From positions 2,232,001 through 2,296,000 of the forward strand of contig NZ_CP031946.1 of the NCBI RefSeq assembly GCF_003443535.1: a DNA stretch of 64,000 nt, given 5' to 3'. The translations under genes were made by a program, and so were the position numbers. Below, in pieces: positions 26,418 through 34,553 of this stretch. This DNA comes from Ruegeria sp. AD91A. Lineage in GTDB: Bacteria; Pseudomonadota; Alphaproteobacteria; Rhodobacterales; Rhodobacteraceae. Under the pieces are notes generated by a model. That model saw only the letters and a list, made by a program, of their open reading frames with translations. It was not told the origin of the DNA and made no database searches. How positions within the stretch are numbered: the first letter of the stretch is position 1; the number at the start of each line of letters is the position of its first letter.

Positions 26418-27486
26418 TCTTATTCAGGAAGCCCGCCGTCAGGCAGAGATCTGCAACGCATGTCGATATTGCGAAGGCTATTGCTCGGTCTTCCCCTCCC
26501 TGCATGCGGAACGCGCGTTCTCGGATGGGGATATCACGCAACTGGCCAATCTGTGTCACAACTGCCGGGGCTGCTACTATGCCTGCCAGTACACGGCGCC
26601 GCACGAGTTCGACCTGAACTTGCCCAAGGCGCTGGCCGAAGTGCGGCGCAATAGCTGGGAAAACTTCGCCTGGCCGCAGCCGCTGGCGCGCCGGTTTCAC
26701 ACGCATGGCGGGGCCATCGCCCTGGCGCTTGTGATCGGATTTGCCATGTTGCTCTGGGCCATCCGCGCCATCGGTTCTAGTGGAGGCGGGGGATTCTACG
26801 CCGTCCTGTCGCACAACGCGATGGTTGCGATCTTCGCGCCTGCGTTCCTGCTGCCTCTGTTCAGCATAGCCATCAGCCTTCGGCACTATTGGTTCAAGGT
26901 CGACGGCAAACCGATCCAGGTGTCTGATCTGATGGCCGCGTTCAAACACGCGGGCCAGATGCAGGATCTGGCCGCAGGCCACGGCGAGGGCTGTAACTTC
27001 GAGGACGAAGACCGTTTCAGTCAGGCACGACGCCACATCCACCACGCCATCATGTATGGGTTCCTGTTGTGCTTTGCGTCGACCTCGGTGGCGACGGTCA
27101 TGCACTACGTCTTCGGATTGCACGCGCCTTACGGGTTCTGGTCTTTGCCCAAATTGTTCGGAATTTCCGGGGGGCTGCTGCTGACGGTGGGATGTGGTGC
27201 GATGGCTGTGCTTAAGCAAAAGTCAGACCGGGATCTGGGGGACCCGTCGGCTTGGGGCGGCGATATTGGTGTCATCCTGCTGCTGGGCTTTGTTGGGTTC
27301 AGCGGTTTGGTTCTTTTTGCCCTAGTTTCAACGGCACTGATGCCCGCGCTGCTGGCCATCCACCTCGGATCGGTTCTGACCTTCTTCCTGCTGACGCCCT
27401 ACTCAAAAATGGCACATGGGTTTTACCGATTAGCGGCGCTGATCCGGGACGCGCAACGGAAAAGAGATGTGTCCGTGGTCCGTTAA
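26407..27486 (+). CDS. tcuB: Tricarballylate utilisation Fe-S/cytochrome-type protein TcuB
   Basis: TcuB reoxidises the flavin of TcuA and feeds electrons to the membrane quinone pool. The 359-residue protein has two four-cysteine clusters at C16-C19-C22-C26 and C50-C53-C56-C60 in the N-terminal part, followed by several membrane segments with histidines suited for heme (for example RRHIHHAIMYGF, VATVMHYVFG). The start at 26407 lies within the end of tcuA and gives the usual N-terminus; the longer in-frame start is a read-through of tcuA sequence. It is the last gene of the operon. Confidence 0.9.
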   Translation: MQTDLIQEARRQAEICNACRYCEGYCSVFPSLHAERAFSDGDITQLANLCHNCRGCYYACQYTAPHEFDLNLPKALAEVRRNSWENFAWPQPLARRFHTHGGAIALALVIGFAMLLWAIRAIGSSGGGGFYAVLSHNAMVAIFAPAFLLPLFSIAISLRHYWFKVDGKPIQVSDLMAAFKHAGQMQDLAAGHGEGCNFEDEDRFSQARRHIHHAIMYGFLLCFASTSVATVMHYVFGLHAPYGFWSLPKLFGISGGLLLTVGCGAMAVLKQKSDRDLGDPSAWGGDIGVILLLGFVGFSGLVLFALVSTALMPALLAIHLGSVLTFFLLTPYSKMAHGFYRLAALIRDAQRKRDVSVVR

Positions 27487-27902
27487 CAGCTCGTCGCGTC
27501 TGTGTGAGCAGAAAGAACATGCAATAGGATCAAATATGATTGTGAAGAACTCTGCGTTGCAGCACTTCGAGTGGCAGTCAACGTCTGGAATGGACCGTCC
27601 CTTGCACGACCAACGGCAACGACGCACGCTTCGCTGGTATTTGGGCCAACCGCAGCATTTGGCACTCTGGGCTCACTGCCGCCGTTCCGGCTCGACCCAA
27701 CTGGTGACCGTTTCCAACCTGCGAATGTCCTCACATCGTGGCACTGAGTTGAAAACGCAGAACTATACCATCTTTGGAAATGGCCGCTTTCGGATTGTTC
27801 TTCAGACTTGAACTACTGCGCCGCCGCAAGTCGGCTCTGAGCCCAAAGCCCCGGATGCTGCAGCGTTCTTGAAAGTCGGTTTCGGAGAGTTTGGTTTGCC
27901 TT
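27487..27902. other. Non-coding stretch after tcuB
   Basis: No gene or clear terminator is visible in these 416 bases. It contains the same kind of degenerate words as other gaps (GTTGCAGCACTTCG, CCGCAGCATTTGG, CTGCCGCCGTTCC). Confidence 0.4.
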
Positions 27903-28139
27903 TTATCGGCGGCGCCGTAGAAGCCAAAAACTGAAGCTGAATAATTCAAATACAAATGCGCCGGCAACTATGCCAATGAACAAGGGGAGCCCAAAGAATG
28001 CGCATATCGCCCCGCCCAGCGCGGCACCTACGGCTGCGCAGCCTATGACGAAGGCTGCCATTAGTATGAAGTCTTTCAAGTGCCACTTCAGGCCTTCGCG
28101 GAACTCTGACTTCCAGTTTCGTTTCGTGCGATATTCCAT
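27903..28139 (-). CDS. Small membrane protein of unknown function
   Basis: This 78-residue protein (MEYRTKRNWKSEFREGLKWH...) has a charged N-terminus and two hydrophobic segments (FILMAAFVIGCAAVGAALGG and FGLPLFIGIVAGAFVFELF), ending in four arginines. The start at 28137-28139 was chosen because the charged segment then begins naturally; the frame stays open to 28343, but that extension looks like repeat-type filler. It may be a single-copy orphan. Function unknown. Confidence 0.55.
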   Translation of the reverse strand: MEYRTKRNWKSEFREGLKWHLKDFILMAAFVIGCAAVGAALGGAICAFFGLPLFIGIVAGAFVFELFSFSFWLLRRRR

Positions 28140-28446
28140 CACCTGACGTTGATCAAAAAAGAATGTCCCTAATGCGGCAACTCTATTCTCGAACCTTGAC
28201 GTATTCAAAGCGGTCATTGGAGGATGTGCAGCGAGTTGGCGCTTCGTTCGCAAGTTTGACATCGGCCACCAAAATCTTGCTGCGGTTGGGACGAACGGCA
28301 GCTTTTCCTGCTGCGAAGCGGCTATCGGCTTAACTCGTGGCATTGCTGCAGCTGCGAATTATGGGCTTTGTCGATCTCACCGAACGCGGACAGCGTTGCC
28401 GTTCGCCGCAACAACGCGAATGACGGCTAGCGTTTCTTAACTCTTC
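28140..28446. other. Non-coding stretch downstream of the lyase gene
   Basis: No gene is visible. In minus-strand order it follows the early stop of the lyase at 28447. I could not recognise the missing C-terminal part of that protein in any frame here, so the segment seems to have been replaced, not merely frameshifted. GCTGCGG- and GCTGCGAAGCGG-type words are present. Confidence 0.4.
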
Positions 28447-29523
28447 TCAGATTAAATTCTGTTCCATCCCGCCTTCGTCGACTCTCAAATCAGATAGCAT
28501 CCGATTTGCCCATGACAAAGCTCCTGAAGACAGCAAGAACACTTCAGGAACGACAAGCCACTCACCGACCCAAACACCGCCAGAGCGCTCATGTTGGTGC
28601 AGAGTCAGTTCCCCTATTTGCTCCGACCTTTGGCGCCCCAATCTTGCTACGGCCTCGGCAAATTCACTGGCCCGTTGGTTACGTTTGTGATGCATTGAGG
28701 ATGACGCACCCCTACCGTTTTCATGGCATTCGCAGACCTCACCGATATCACTGGATGAAAGCAGGTTGATGTTGTGGGCTATTTTGCAGATCGTCGCACA
28801 CAGCGCGCCGAGGGCGGTGACAATATCGGCCACGCCGTCACGCGCGTTTTGCCAATGAGGTTCTGCAACGCCCAAACCAAGCGCCTCTGCCATTCGCACC
28901 TTTATCTCTGTCCCTGTTCCATCGCTATAATTTGACAAATCCCCTAGCGGCCCGCCGACCTGAACGAACACCCCACGCTTTTCCGCTTCGGTGATCACCT
29001 CGCGACGACGTAGAAGCTCCTCGAGCCAGACTTCAAACTTGGTCCGGAGTAGCATCGGGATCGCGTGTTGCCCGTTGGTGCGCCCGATCATTCGCGTGTT
29101 GGGGTGCTCCTTGATCAGGCCCGTCAGGGAAAAAACGAGCTGATCGAGGTCGCTCAACACGGTCGCCAGACCGAGCTTCATTTGCATCGCAAGCGCTGTG
29201 TCCATGATATCTTGCGTCGTGCTATTGAAATGGACGAACTTGGCGAGATCCTCGCCGACGTGTTCGCGCAGTTGTCCGACCAATCCCACAATGGGCCGCC
29301 CAACAAGCGCCATGTCCTGCCGCAAGCGCTCCTGATCGAGCTTTCCGATGCCAAACCCGTCGAGTGCAACAACAGCTTCATTCGGCACGAGACCCGCATC
29401 ACTTTGCGTACGCGCCAGCGTTTGTTCGACTTTGATCCAGGCAGAGATTGTCGAGGATTCAGACCAGATGTGCCGCATATCTGTGCTGGAAAAGCTGCCT
29501 TGCATGAGCTGCCATTCAAGCAT
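28447..29523 (-). CDS. PcaB/adenylosuccinate-lyase-type lyase, C-terminally shortened
   Basis: This 358-residue protein belongs to the fumarase/aspartase superfamily, closest by look to 3-carboxy-cis,cis-muconate cycloisomerase (PcaB). Motifs are HFNSTTQDIMDTA (98-110), GRTNGQHAIPM (147-157) and the signature GASSSMHHKRNQ (272-283), where the family usually reads MPHKRNP. PcaB proteins are about 450 residues; this one ends right after RVDEGGMEQNLI, so the C-terminal domain is missing. It overlaps tctA by eight bases and is the last gene of the TTT operon. It may be a decaying gene or a trimmed enzyme. Confidence 0.75.
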   Translation of the reverse strand: MLEWQLMQGSFSSTDMRHIWSESSTISAWIKVEQTLARTQSDAGLVPNEAVVALDGFGIGKLDQERLRQDMALVGRPIVGLVGQLREHVGEDLAKFVHFNSTTQDIMDTALAMQMKLGLATVLSDLDQLVFSLTGLIKEHPNTRMIGRTNGQHAIPMLLRTKFEVWLEELLRRREVITEAEKRGVFVQVGGPLGDLSNYSDGTGTEIKVRMAEALGLGVAEPHWQNARDGVADIVTALGALCATICKIAHNINLLSSSDIGEVCECHENGRGASSSMHHKRNQRASEFAEAVARLGRQRSEQIGELTLHQHERSGGVWVGEWLVVPEVFLLSSGALSWANRMLSDLRVDEGGMEQNLI

Positions 29524-31030
29524 CGCCCAACCCTCCCTGCGCCAGTTTGCGTTCTTTTAAGATGCCGCGAATGCGAAAGGCAATAGCCCCGGCACCAAGG
29601 ATCAGGAAGGCAAGCGCGATCGGGCGTTCAACAAAGATCAGCGCGCCGCCATCCGACATCAGCAGGGATTGCCGGAACGTCTCTTCCGCACCTTTGGCCA
29701 GAACGAAGGAGATTACGAATGCCGCAATGTTGAAGTCATGCTTGCGCATCAGCCAGCCGACGAAACCGGCAAAGGTCATAACCGTCACATCGAACATCGA
29801 GCCTCGTGCTGAGTATGCCGCGACGAAGGCTGTCATGAAGATCAGCGGATAGAGAACGTTGGTCGGGATTTTCAGGATTAGTCGGGCGACTTGTGTGGCT
29901 CCGAAATAGCCGATCAGGCCATACACGAGGATACCAAGCATCCCGCAGGCAAAGAGTTTGTAGACAAGTTCCTTGTCAGTCAGAAATAGCGTCGGCCCGA
30001 CCTGGATGCCATGGATCAGAAACACGCCCAACAGGATCGCGCCGATGGTCGAGCCTGGAATACCCAAAGTCAGCAGAGGAGCCATGGACGGGCCGGACAC
30101 CGCGTTGTTGGCCGCTTCTGGCGCGGCCACGCCTTCCAATGCGCCCTTACCCCATTGCTCAGGGTTTTTCGCACGGCGCTTGCCTTCTCCATAAGAGATA
30201 AAAGCCGCAATCGCTGAACCCAGACCTGGCAGAACACCAATGCCCGCACCGATAAACCCACCGCGAAAAGCATGAGGCAGACACGGTTTGTATTCCTCCC
30301 ATGTCAGATCATTGCCATCAGCCGAGCTTTCGTTTTCTTTGGTCTCACCTGTTGCTTTGCGCCGCTCTTCAAGTTGCGCAAAGACTTCGCCCAAGACAAA
30401 GACACCGATCATCAGCGGCACCAAGCCGATGCCATTGGACAAGTCGAACGAGCCGAATGTGTAGCGCTCTTCGCTGGAAATCGGATCGAGCCCCACCATT
30501 GCCACCAGAATTCCCAGGAGCGCGGAGGCCAGACCTTTAACAATGGATTCTCCGATCACCGAACCGATCACCACAAAGGCGGCAAAGTAGATGGCAAAGG
30601 TTTCTGGAGGTCCCAGCTTCAGAGCAATTGCTGCGATGAACCCGACACCAACAACCAAAAGAACGTCGCCCATGAGATCGCCGATCACGGATGAGATTGT
30701 GGCAACTTTCATTGCTTTACCCGCCTTACCAGCGCGAGCCAGTGGATAGCCGTCAATCTGCGTCGCAGCACTCGCGGCTGTACCAGGCGTATTAAACAAG
30801 ATTGCTGCGATGGAACCGCCATAGCGTCCGGATTTTCCGATCACATAAAGAAAGGCGAGAGCAAAGAGGGGCGACATATAGAAGGTGATTGGCAGCAGCA
30901 TCGCGATTGCTGCTGAAGCTGTCAGACCCGGCGTTGCGCCCACAATCATGCCAACTGTGGCAGCAAGAACGATGGCAAAGAGCAGCATCGGATCAGTGAT
31001 GACCGAAAGAAGGGCGGGAAAAATTTCCAT
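29516..31030 (-). CDS. tctA: TTT transporter large permease TctA
   Basis: This 504-residue inner-membrane protein has about twelve hydrophobic segments and the family signatures GATPGLTASAAIAMLLP and GVLPGLGSAIAAFISYG, with NTPGTAASAATQIDGYPLA and LGIPGSTIGAILLG. Length is normal, in contrast to the fused version at 18826-20856. It lies five bases after tctB and overlaps the lyase gene. With TctC and TctB it forms a second tripartite tricarboxylate transporter for an unknown carboxylate. Confidence 0.92.
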   Translation of the reverse strand: MEIFPALLSVITDPMLLFAIVLAATVGMIVGATPGLTASAAIAMLLPITFYMSPLFALAFLYVIGKSGRYGGSIAAILFNTPGTAASAATQIDGYPLARAGKAGKAMKVATISSVIGDLMGDVLLVVGVGFIAAIALKLGPPETFAIYFAAFVVIGSVIGESIVKGLASALLGILVAMVGLDPISSEERYTFGSFDLSNGIGLVPLMIGVFVLGEVFAQLEERRKATGETKENESSADGNDLTWEEYKPCLPHAFRGGFIGAGIGVLPGLGSAIAAFISYGEGKRRAKNPEQWGKGALEGVAAPEAANNAVSGPSMAPLLTLGIPGSTIGAILLGVFLIHGIQVGPTLFLTDKELVYKLFACGMLGILVYGLIGYFGATQVARLILKIPTNVLYPLIFMTAFVAAYSARGSMFDVTVMTFAGFVGWLMRKHDFNIAAFVISFVLAKGAEETFRQSLLMSDGGALIFVERPIALAFLILGAGAIAFRIRGILKERKLAQGGLGDA

Positions 31031-31035
31031 GAGAC

Positions 31036-31503
31036 TTACCTCTGTATCCAGCTGAGTAGGTCGAACACTTCGCCATAGGGCGGGAAGACACCAAGCAGCA
31101 CAAAAAAGATGAGGTGAAAAACCAACGGGCAGATGACTACAGAAACTGCAAGGCCGATCCAGCTCCGCACACCGAACAAATATAGCACGATGGGAGCCAC
31201 GATGGCCGTAGGTAGTAGATACCCGAACCAGCGGAATGACTGTTGGTAGACCAACGCAATGATGAATAGTGCGATGATCTGAACAGTCGCCCCATTATCT
31301 GTGCTGGCGGCGGCGACATCGCCTGTCTGACGGGATGCACCTATCAGCAAGAGACCAGACAAGCCCAATAGAGCGACGGATGCGGCAAAGGGAACAATCC
31401 CGGCCCAGGTATCTCCGGGCGATGCAGCGGGCACCTGCCACGCGCCCCAAATAGCCACAAGTGAAACGGCCGCCAGCACCAAACCTTCGGCATAAGCGCG
31501 CAT
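31036..31503 (-). CDS. tctB: TTT transporter small permease TctB
   Basis: This 155-residue inner-membrane protein has four hydrophobic segments (GLVLAAVSLVAIWGAW; VPFAASVALLGLSGLLLIGA; QIIALFIIALVYQQSF; IGLAVSVVICPLVFHLIFFVLLGVF), as expected of TctB. The start at 31501-31503 has GGGAGGATGAC upstream; an in-frame extension to 31551 would run into the terminator. It is separated from tctC by a strong hairpin with a T-run and lies five bases before tctA. Confidence 0.88.
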   Translation of the reverse strand: MRAYAEGLVLAAVSLVAIWGAWQVPAASPGDTWAGIVPFAASVALLGLSGLLLIGASRQTGDVAAASTDNGATVQIIALFIIALVYQQSFRWFGYLLPTAIVAPIVLYLFGVRSWIGLAVSVVICPLVFHLIFFVLLGVFPPYGEVFDLLSWIQR

Positions 31504-31530
31504 GTCATCCTCCCTCAACAACGCGTGGGC

Positions 31531-31566
31531 AAAAAAAGGCCGGGGGATCATCGATCCCCCAGCCTT
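31531..31566 (-). terminator. Rho-independent terminator between tctC and tctB
   Basis: On the minus strand AAGGCTGGGGGATC pairs with GATCCCCCGGCCTT around a three-base loop, one mismatch, followed by a run of seven T. It lies a few bases after the tctC stop. It probably ends most transcripts there, giving more TctC than TctBA. Confidence 0.85.
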
Positions 31567-31572
31567 GAAGAC

Positions 31573-32532
31573 TTAATTAGTCAGACTTTCGACCAACGGA
31601 GCGGCGTCCTCTTTCATAGCGCTAAGCGTTGCCTTGGCATCCGCACCATTCTGATAGACAGGACCGGTCCCACGCGAAGCCAGCAGCTCGGCGAACTCGG
31701 GCTTAGCCGAAATCTGCGCAAGCGCGGCTTCCATCGCTGCGACCACCTCGGCAGGCGTACCCTTCGGAGCAAACACGATCACCGGCGAGGAGACAGCAGC
31801 AAACGGAATGCCCAATTCTCCAAAGGCAGGTACATCCGTCATGATGCCGTCGCGTTCCTGGCCGTTGACCGCCAGCGCGCGCAGTTGGTCCTCGAAACCG
31901 GCAAGCTGTTGTACGCCCAAGAAGCCGAAGTCGGCTTGCTCACCGATGAGAGCAGCACGGGTCGGGCCACCACCTTTGAATGGAACGTCTTGCGCTTCGA
32001 TGCCGTTATTGGCCAGAAAGCCCAGACCGCCTACATGGTGGAAACCACCGCGGCCTGAATGCGCCCAACGAAGCGAGCCAGGATCAGCTTTAGCCGCGTC
32101 GATCACGTCTTGAACGGATTGAAACGGGCTGCTTTTCGAGACCATCAGAGAGGTTTGCAATTGGCCGACCTGTGCGACGAACTCAAAGCTGTCCAGCGCA
32201 TCAATGTCGGTGTCGCGGGTCATGGTGGACAGCAAGAACGAGCCCCCTGAGGTCATCATCATAGTATAGCCGTCGGGTCGGGCGCCGACGACAGAATTGG
32301 CTCCATTCAAGCCGCCCGAGCCAGGTTTGTTCACGACCACTACGGGGACATCCAAAATGCCATCAGCTGCCGCCGAGATGGCGCGAGCATAGGCGTCAGT
32401 GCCGCCACCCGCCTTGTAAGGCACGACCAGATTGATCGGGCGTTTAGGCCAGTCAGCCGCAAAGCTTGCTGTTGCTGTTGCCGCAAGGGCGATGCCTGCC
32501 AGTGCGGCAGAAATGAGTGTTCTGCGTTTCAT
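31573..32532 (-). CDS. tctC: TTT transporter substrate-binding protein TctC
   Basis: This is the periplasmic receptor of the second TTT system. The 319-residue protein starts MKRRTLISAALAGIALAATA, a signal peptide cleaved probably after SFA near residue 25, and continues DWPKRPINLVVPYKAGGGTD, the classic TctC opening. The length is normal. It is the first gene of tctC-tctB-tctA-lyase and is followed by a strong terminator. It is divergent from the LysR gene at 32642, with two matching LysR boxes between them. Confidence 0.92.
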   Translation of the reverse strand: MKRRTLISAALAGIALAATATASFAADWPKRPINLVVPYKAGGGTDAYARAISAAADGILDVPVVVVNKPGSGGLNGANSVVGARPDGYTMMMTSGGSFLLSTMTRDTDIDALDSFEFVAQVGQLQTSLMVSKSSPFQSVQDVIDAAKADPGSLRWAHSGRGGFHHVGGLGFLANNGIEAQDVPFKGGGPTRAALIGEQADFGFLGVQQLAGFEDQLRALAVNGQERDGIMTDVPAFGELGIPFAAVSSPVIVFAPKGTPAEVVAAMEAALAQISAKPEFAELLASRGTGPVYQNGADAKATLSAMKEDAAPLVESLTN

Positions 32533-32581
32533 AGTATCCTCCCTAATTCCTCTCCTGATCTCACCTAGCAGATGATGGAGA

Positions 32582-32596
32582 TTGCGAAAAATGCAA
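32582..32596. promoter_or_regulatory. T-N11-A LysR box 1 (TTGC-N7-GCAA)
   Basis: TTGCGAAAAATGCAA lies in the divergent gap between tctC (start 32532) and the LysR gene (start 32642). It matches the second box at 32612-32626 at 13 of 15 positions, with centres 30 bases apart, close to three helical turns. Confidence 0.65.
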
Positions 32597-32611
32597 AGGT
32601 GTTTAGTTTAC

Positions 32612-32626
32612 TTGCAAAAAGTGCAA
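32612..32626. promoter_or_regulatory. T-N11-A LysR box 2 (TTGC-N7-GCAA)
   Basis: TTGCAAAAAGTGCAA sits inside the longer inverted repeat ACTTGCA-N5-TGCAAGT and lies 15 bases before the LysR start. By its better symmetry it is the likely primary (autoregulatory) site, with box 1 as the tctC-side activation site. Confidence 0.65.
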
Positions 32627-32641
32627 GTGACGGTGGCGAAC

Positions 32642-33559
32642 ATGAACATCAAAGCGCTTCGTGCATTCAGAGCAACGCTGTCAGAGGGATCGCTCGCAGC
32701 AGCAGCAAATATACTGCACCTTTCGCAACCGGCAGTCAGCCGGTTGATTTCTGGACTCGAGGGGGAGTTGCGGCTTAATCTTTTTGATCGAAGCGGCCGG
32801 AACCTCACTCCAACACCCGAGGGACTTGCGTTCTATCGCGAAGCTGGTCGCATCCTCGACAACCTGGATGAGATCCCCAGAATCGCCGCCGAGATTCGTG
32901 CAGGCCGCACTCAGAACCTTCGGATCGTCGCAATGCCGCGCATCGCCCGCGCGCTCGCCTCCCCCGCTGTTGGCCAATTCATAAGGGAAAATCCTGATAT
33001 CAATGTCAGCCTCGATGTGCGCGCGCGAAGAGAAGCTGGCAAATGGTTGGCCGGTCGGGAATATGACGTGGGAATTGGTGCTCTACCGGTCGAACACCCC
33101 GATATCCAAACCGAGTTGCTATTGCGCGTAAGAGCGCAAGCCGTCGTACCAATTGATCATCCGCTTGCCGATCTTGAAGAAGTTTCCATTGACGTTTTGG
33201 CTGAAGTTCCAATTGTTCGCCTTATGCACGGATTGCTCTTGCGCGACCAACTGGATGATATGTTTAGATCTGCAGGGGTGCTGCCAAAACAAACCTGCGA
33301 AGTCGCATCTTCTTCGCTGGCATGTGCTCTGGTAGCAGATGGCGGTGGTGTCACAATCGCAGATGAACTCGTGGCCGCCGATGTAGATCAGACCCGTGTT
33401 CGGACAGTTCCAATTTCGCCTGAACGCTGGATGTCGTTTGGGCTTCTCTTTCCACTGCATTCAGAACCAAACGAAGCGCGTGACAAGTTCGTTGAAGTAT
33501 TAAAATCGCATGTCGCAACACTCGCGGCATCGAGCCAGTCGATAGAGGTAGTTAGTTAG
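32642..33559 (+). CDS. LysR-family regulator of the second TTT operon
   Basis: This 305-residue LysR protein has the helix-turn-helix (ALRAFRATLSEGSLAAAANI, then SQPAVSRLISGLEGEL) and the effector domain with VGIGALPVEHPDIQ and ADGGGVTIADELV. MNIKALRAF at 32642 is the usual LysR opening; an in-frame GTG at 32633 is possible. It is divergent from tctC with paired LysR boxes in between, so it almost certainly controls tctCBA in response to the transported acid. Confidence 0.9.
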   Translation: MNIKALRAFRATLSEGSLAAAANILHLSQPAVSRLISGLEGELRLNLFDRSGRNLTPTPEGLAFYREAGRILDNLDEIPRIAAEIRAGRTQNLRIVAMPRIARALASPAVGQFIRENPDINVSLDVRARREAGKWLAGREYDVGIGALPVEHPDIQTELLLRVRAQAVVPIDHPLADLEEVSIDVLAEVPIVRLMHGLLLRDQLDDMFRSAGVLPKQTCEVASSSLACALVADGGGVTIADELVAADVDQTRVRTVPISPERWMSFGLLFPLHSEPNEARDKFVEVLKSHVATLAASSQSIEVVS

Positions 33560-33878
33560 CGATTTAACTAGTCCCACTGAGCATTCACTTGGAAACTCGA
33601 CTTTCAGAGAGCCAAGCATCCAGGAAGCTATCATTGGTGGACAATGCAGCATCGGTATCATCGGGCTCATTGAAGACTTCGGTTCCGTCGCAGCAAAGCC
33701 CCCTGCCCCGCAAATAACTGATCACGCGGACGGCCCAAGCCAACCATTGGCCGCACTACTCGACGCCAAAGCGCAGCTTTCGCATTGCTGCCGTTCGTGC
33801 ACCTTGCAGCATTGTCGATTAGCGTGTGATGGCAATGCACAACGCAACCGCGAATCCCTCGGAATACCCTGCAGCAGT
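33560..33878. other. Non-coding stretch with degenerate repeat words
   Basis: No gene is visible. It contains GACGGCCCAA (33729-33738), CCATTGGCCGC and CATTGCTGCCGTTCG, relating it to the gaps at 7070, 15117 and 37583. It separates two genes that read towards each other. Confidence 0.4.
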
Positions 33879-34457
33879 TTAGGACCTGTCTTGCGGCCAA
33901 TGATCCTGCAGCAAATCTATGGCAGTGCGTCCGGCCTCCAGAGCTCGGTCCGCCTCCTCTTCAGTTCCTGCCAAACGAGCCAGAGTAATCGTACCCATAA
34001 GGAGTGCCATCGCAGCCAGGCCCTGGTGCGAGCCGGATTCCGGCGTGTCCTGCAAAAGGGCCGCCATGCGATCCGAAGCTTGAGCGCCCGCGTGCCGGGA
34101 TGCGCCCTTGGTACGGGCAAGCTCGGTTCCCATTGCCGCAAGCGGGCATCCATGCCGACTGTCTCGAACATGTGCCTGGGACAGGTACTTGGCTATATAG
34201 TCCTGACGTTCTTTCCCTCGCCCTTCGCTGGACCCCTCGCGCTCCATTTCGGAAACCACATCATCGACTGCGTGCCGGAAGGCTGCCGCGATCAAATCTT
34301 CTTTCGAATGGAAATGCCGGTAGAAACCTCCATGTGTCATTCCGGCTGCCTTCATGACGTCCGCGAGGCTAGTCGCTTCGATACCGCGTTCGCGGAACAA
34401 CTGTGCTGCAGCATCCAGTATCCTGTTGTGACTGCGCCTTTTTTCCACTTCCGACAT
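33879..34457 (-). CDS. TetR-family transcriptional regulator
   Basis: This 192-residue repressor has the N-terminal helix-turn-helix (NRILDAAAQLFRERGIEATS, then VMKAAGMTHGGFYRHFHSKE) and a helical ligand domain with GCPLAAMGTELA, as in regulators of electrophile-response and reductase genes. The start at 34455-34457 gives the usual distance to the helix-turn-helix. It is divergent from the NmrA-like gene with repeat-rich operator DNA between them, so it probably represses that operon and itself. Confidence 0.9.
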   Translation of the reverse strand: MSEVEKRRSHNRILDAAAQLFRERGIEATSLADVMKAAGMTHGGFYRHFHSKEDLIAAAFRHAVDDVVSEMEREGSSEGRGKERQDYIAKYLSQAHVRDSRHGCPLAAMGTELARTKGASRHAGAQASDRMAALLQDTPESGSHQGLAAMALLMGTITLARLAGTEEEADRALEAGRTAIDLLQDHWPQDRS

Positions 34458-34497
34458 TCTCGGCAATTTCGCACTCCTAGGCGGGTTGACAATTAAG

Positions 34498-34541
34498 ATT
34501 ATATCTATCATCTAAATTATAGATTGCAAGTATCATCTAAA
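34498..34541. promoter_or_regulatory. TetR operator region with repeats
   Basis: TATCATCTAAA occurs twice (34506-34516 and 34531-34541, 25 bases apart), and ATCTAT...ATAGAT forms an inverted repeat over the first copy. A minus-strand TATAAT lies at 34498-34503, suited as the tetR -10 box. The region is AT-rich against its surroundings and fits a shared operator for both genes. Confidence 0.6.
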
Positions 34542-34553
34542 AGGAGCGTGCCT

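Noticed and set aside
26281..27219. 312-residue open frame on the minus strand
   Set aside because: It is antisense to tcuB, rich in Arg/Gln/His, has no family motif or ribosome site, and follows from the codon bias of the real gene.
28447..29523. Calling the lyase an intact PcaB
   Set aside because: The C-terminal domain is missing and the signature differs, so a full PcaB function cannot be supported.
33747..34496. 249-residue open frame on the plus strand
   Set aside because: It covers the TetR gene in antisense and part of a non-coding gap; the TetR helix-turn-helix on the other strand is clear.
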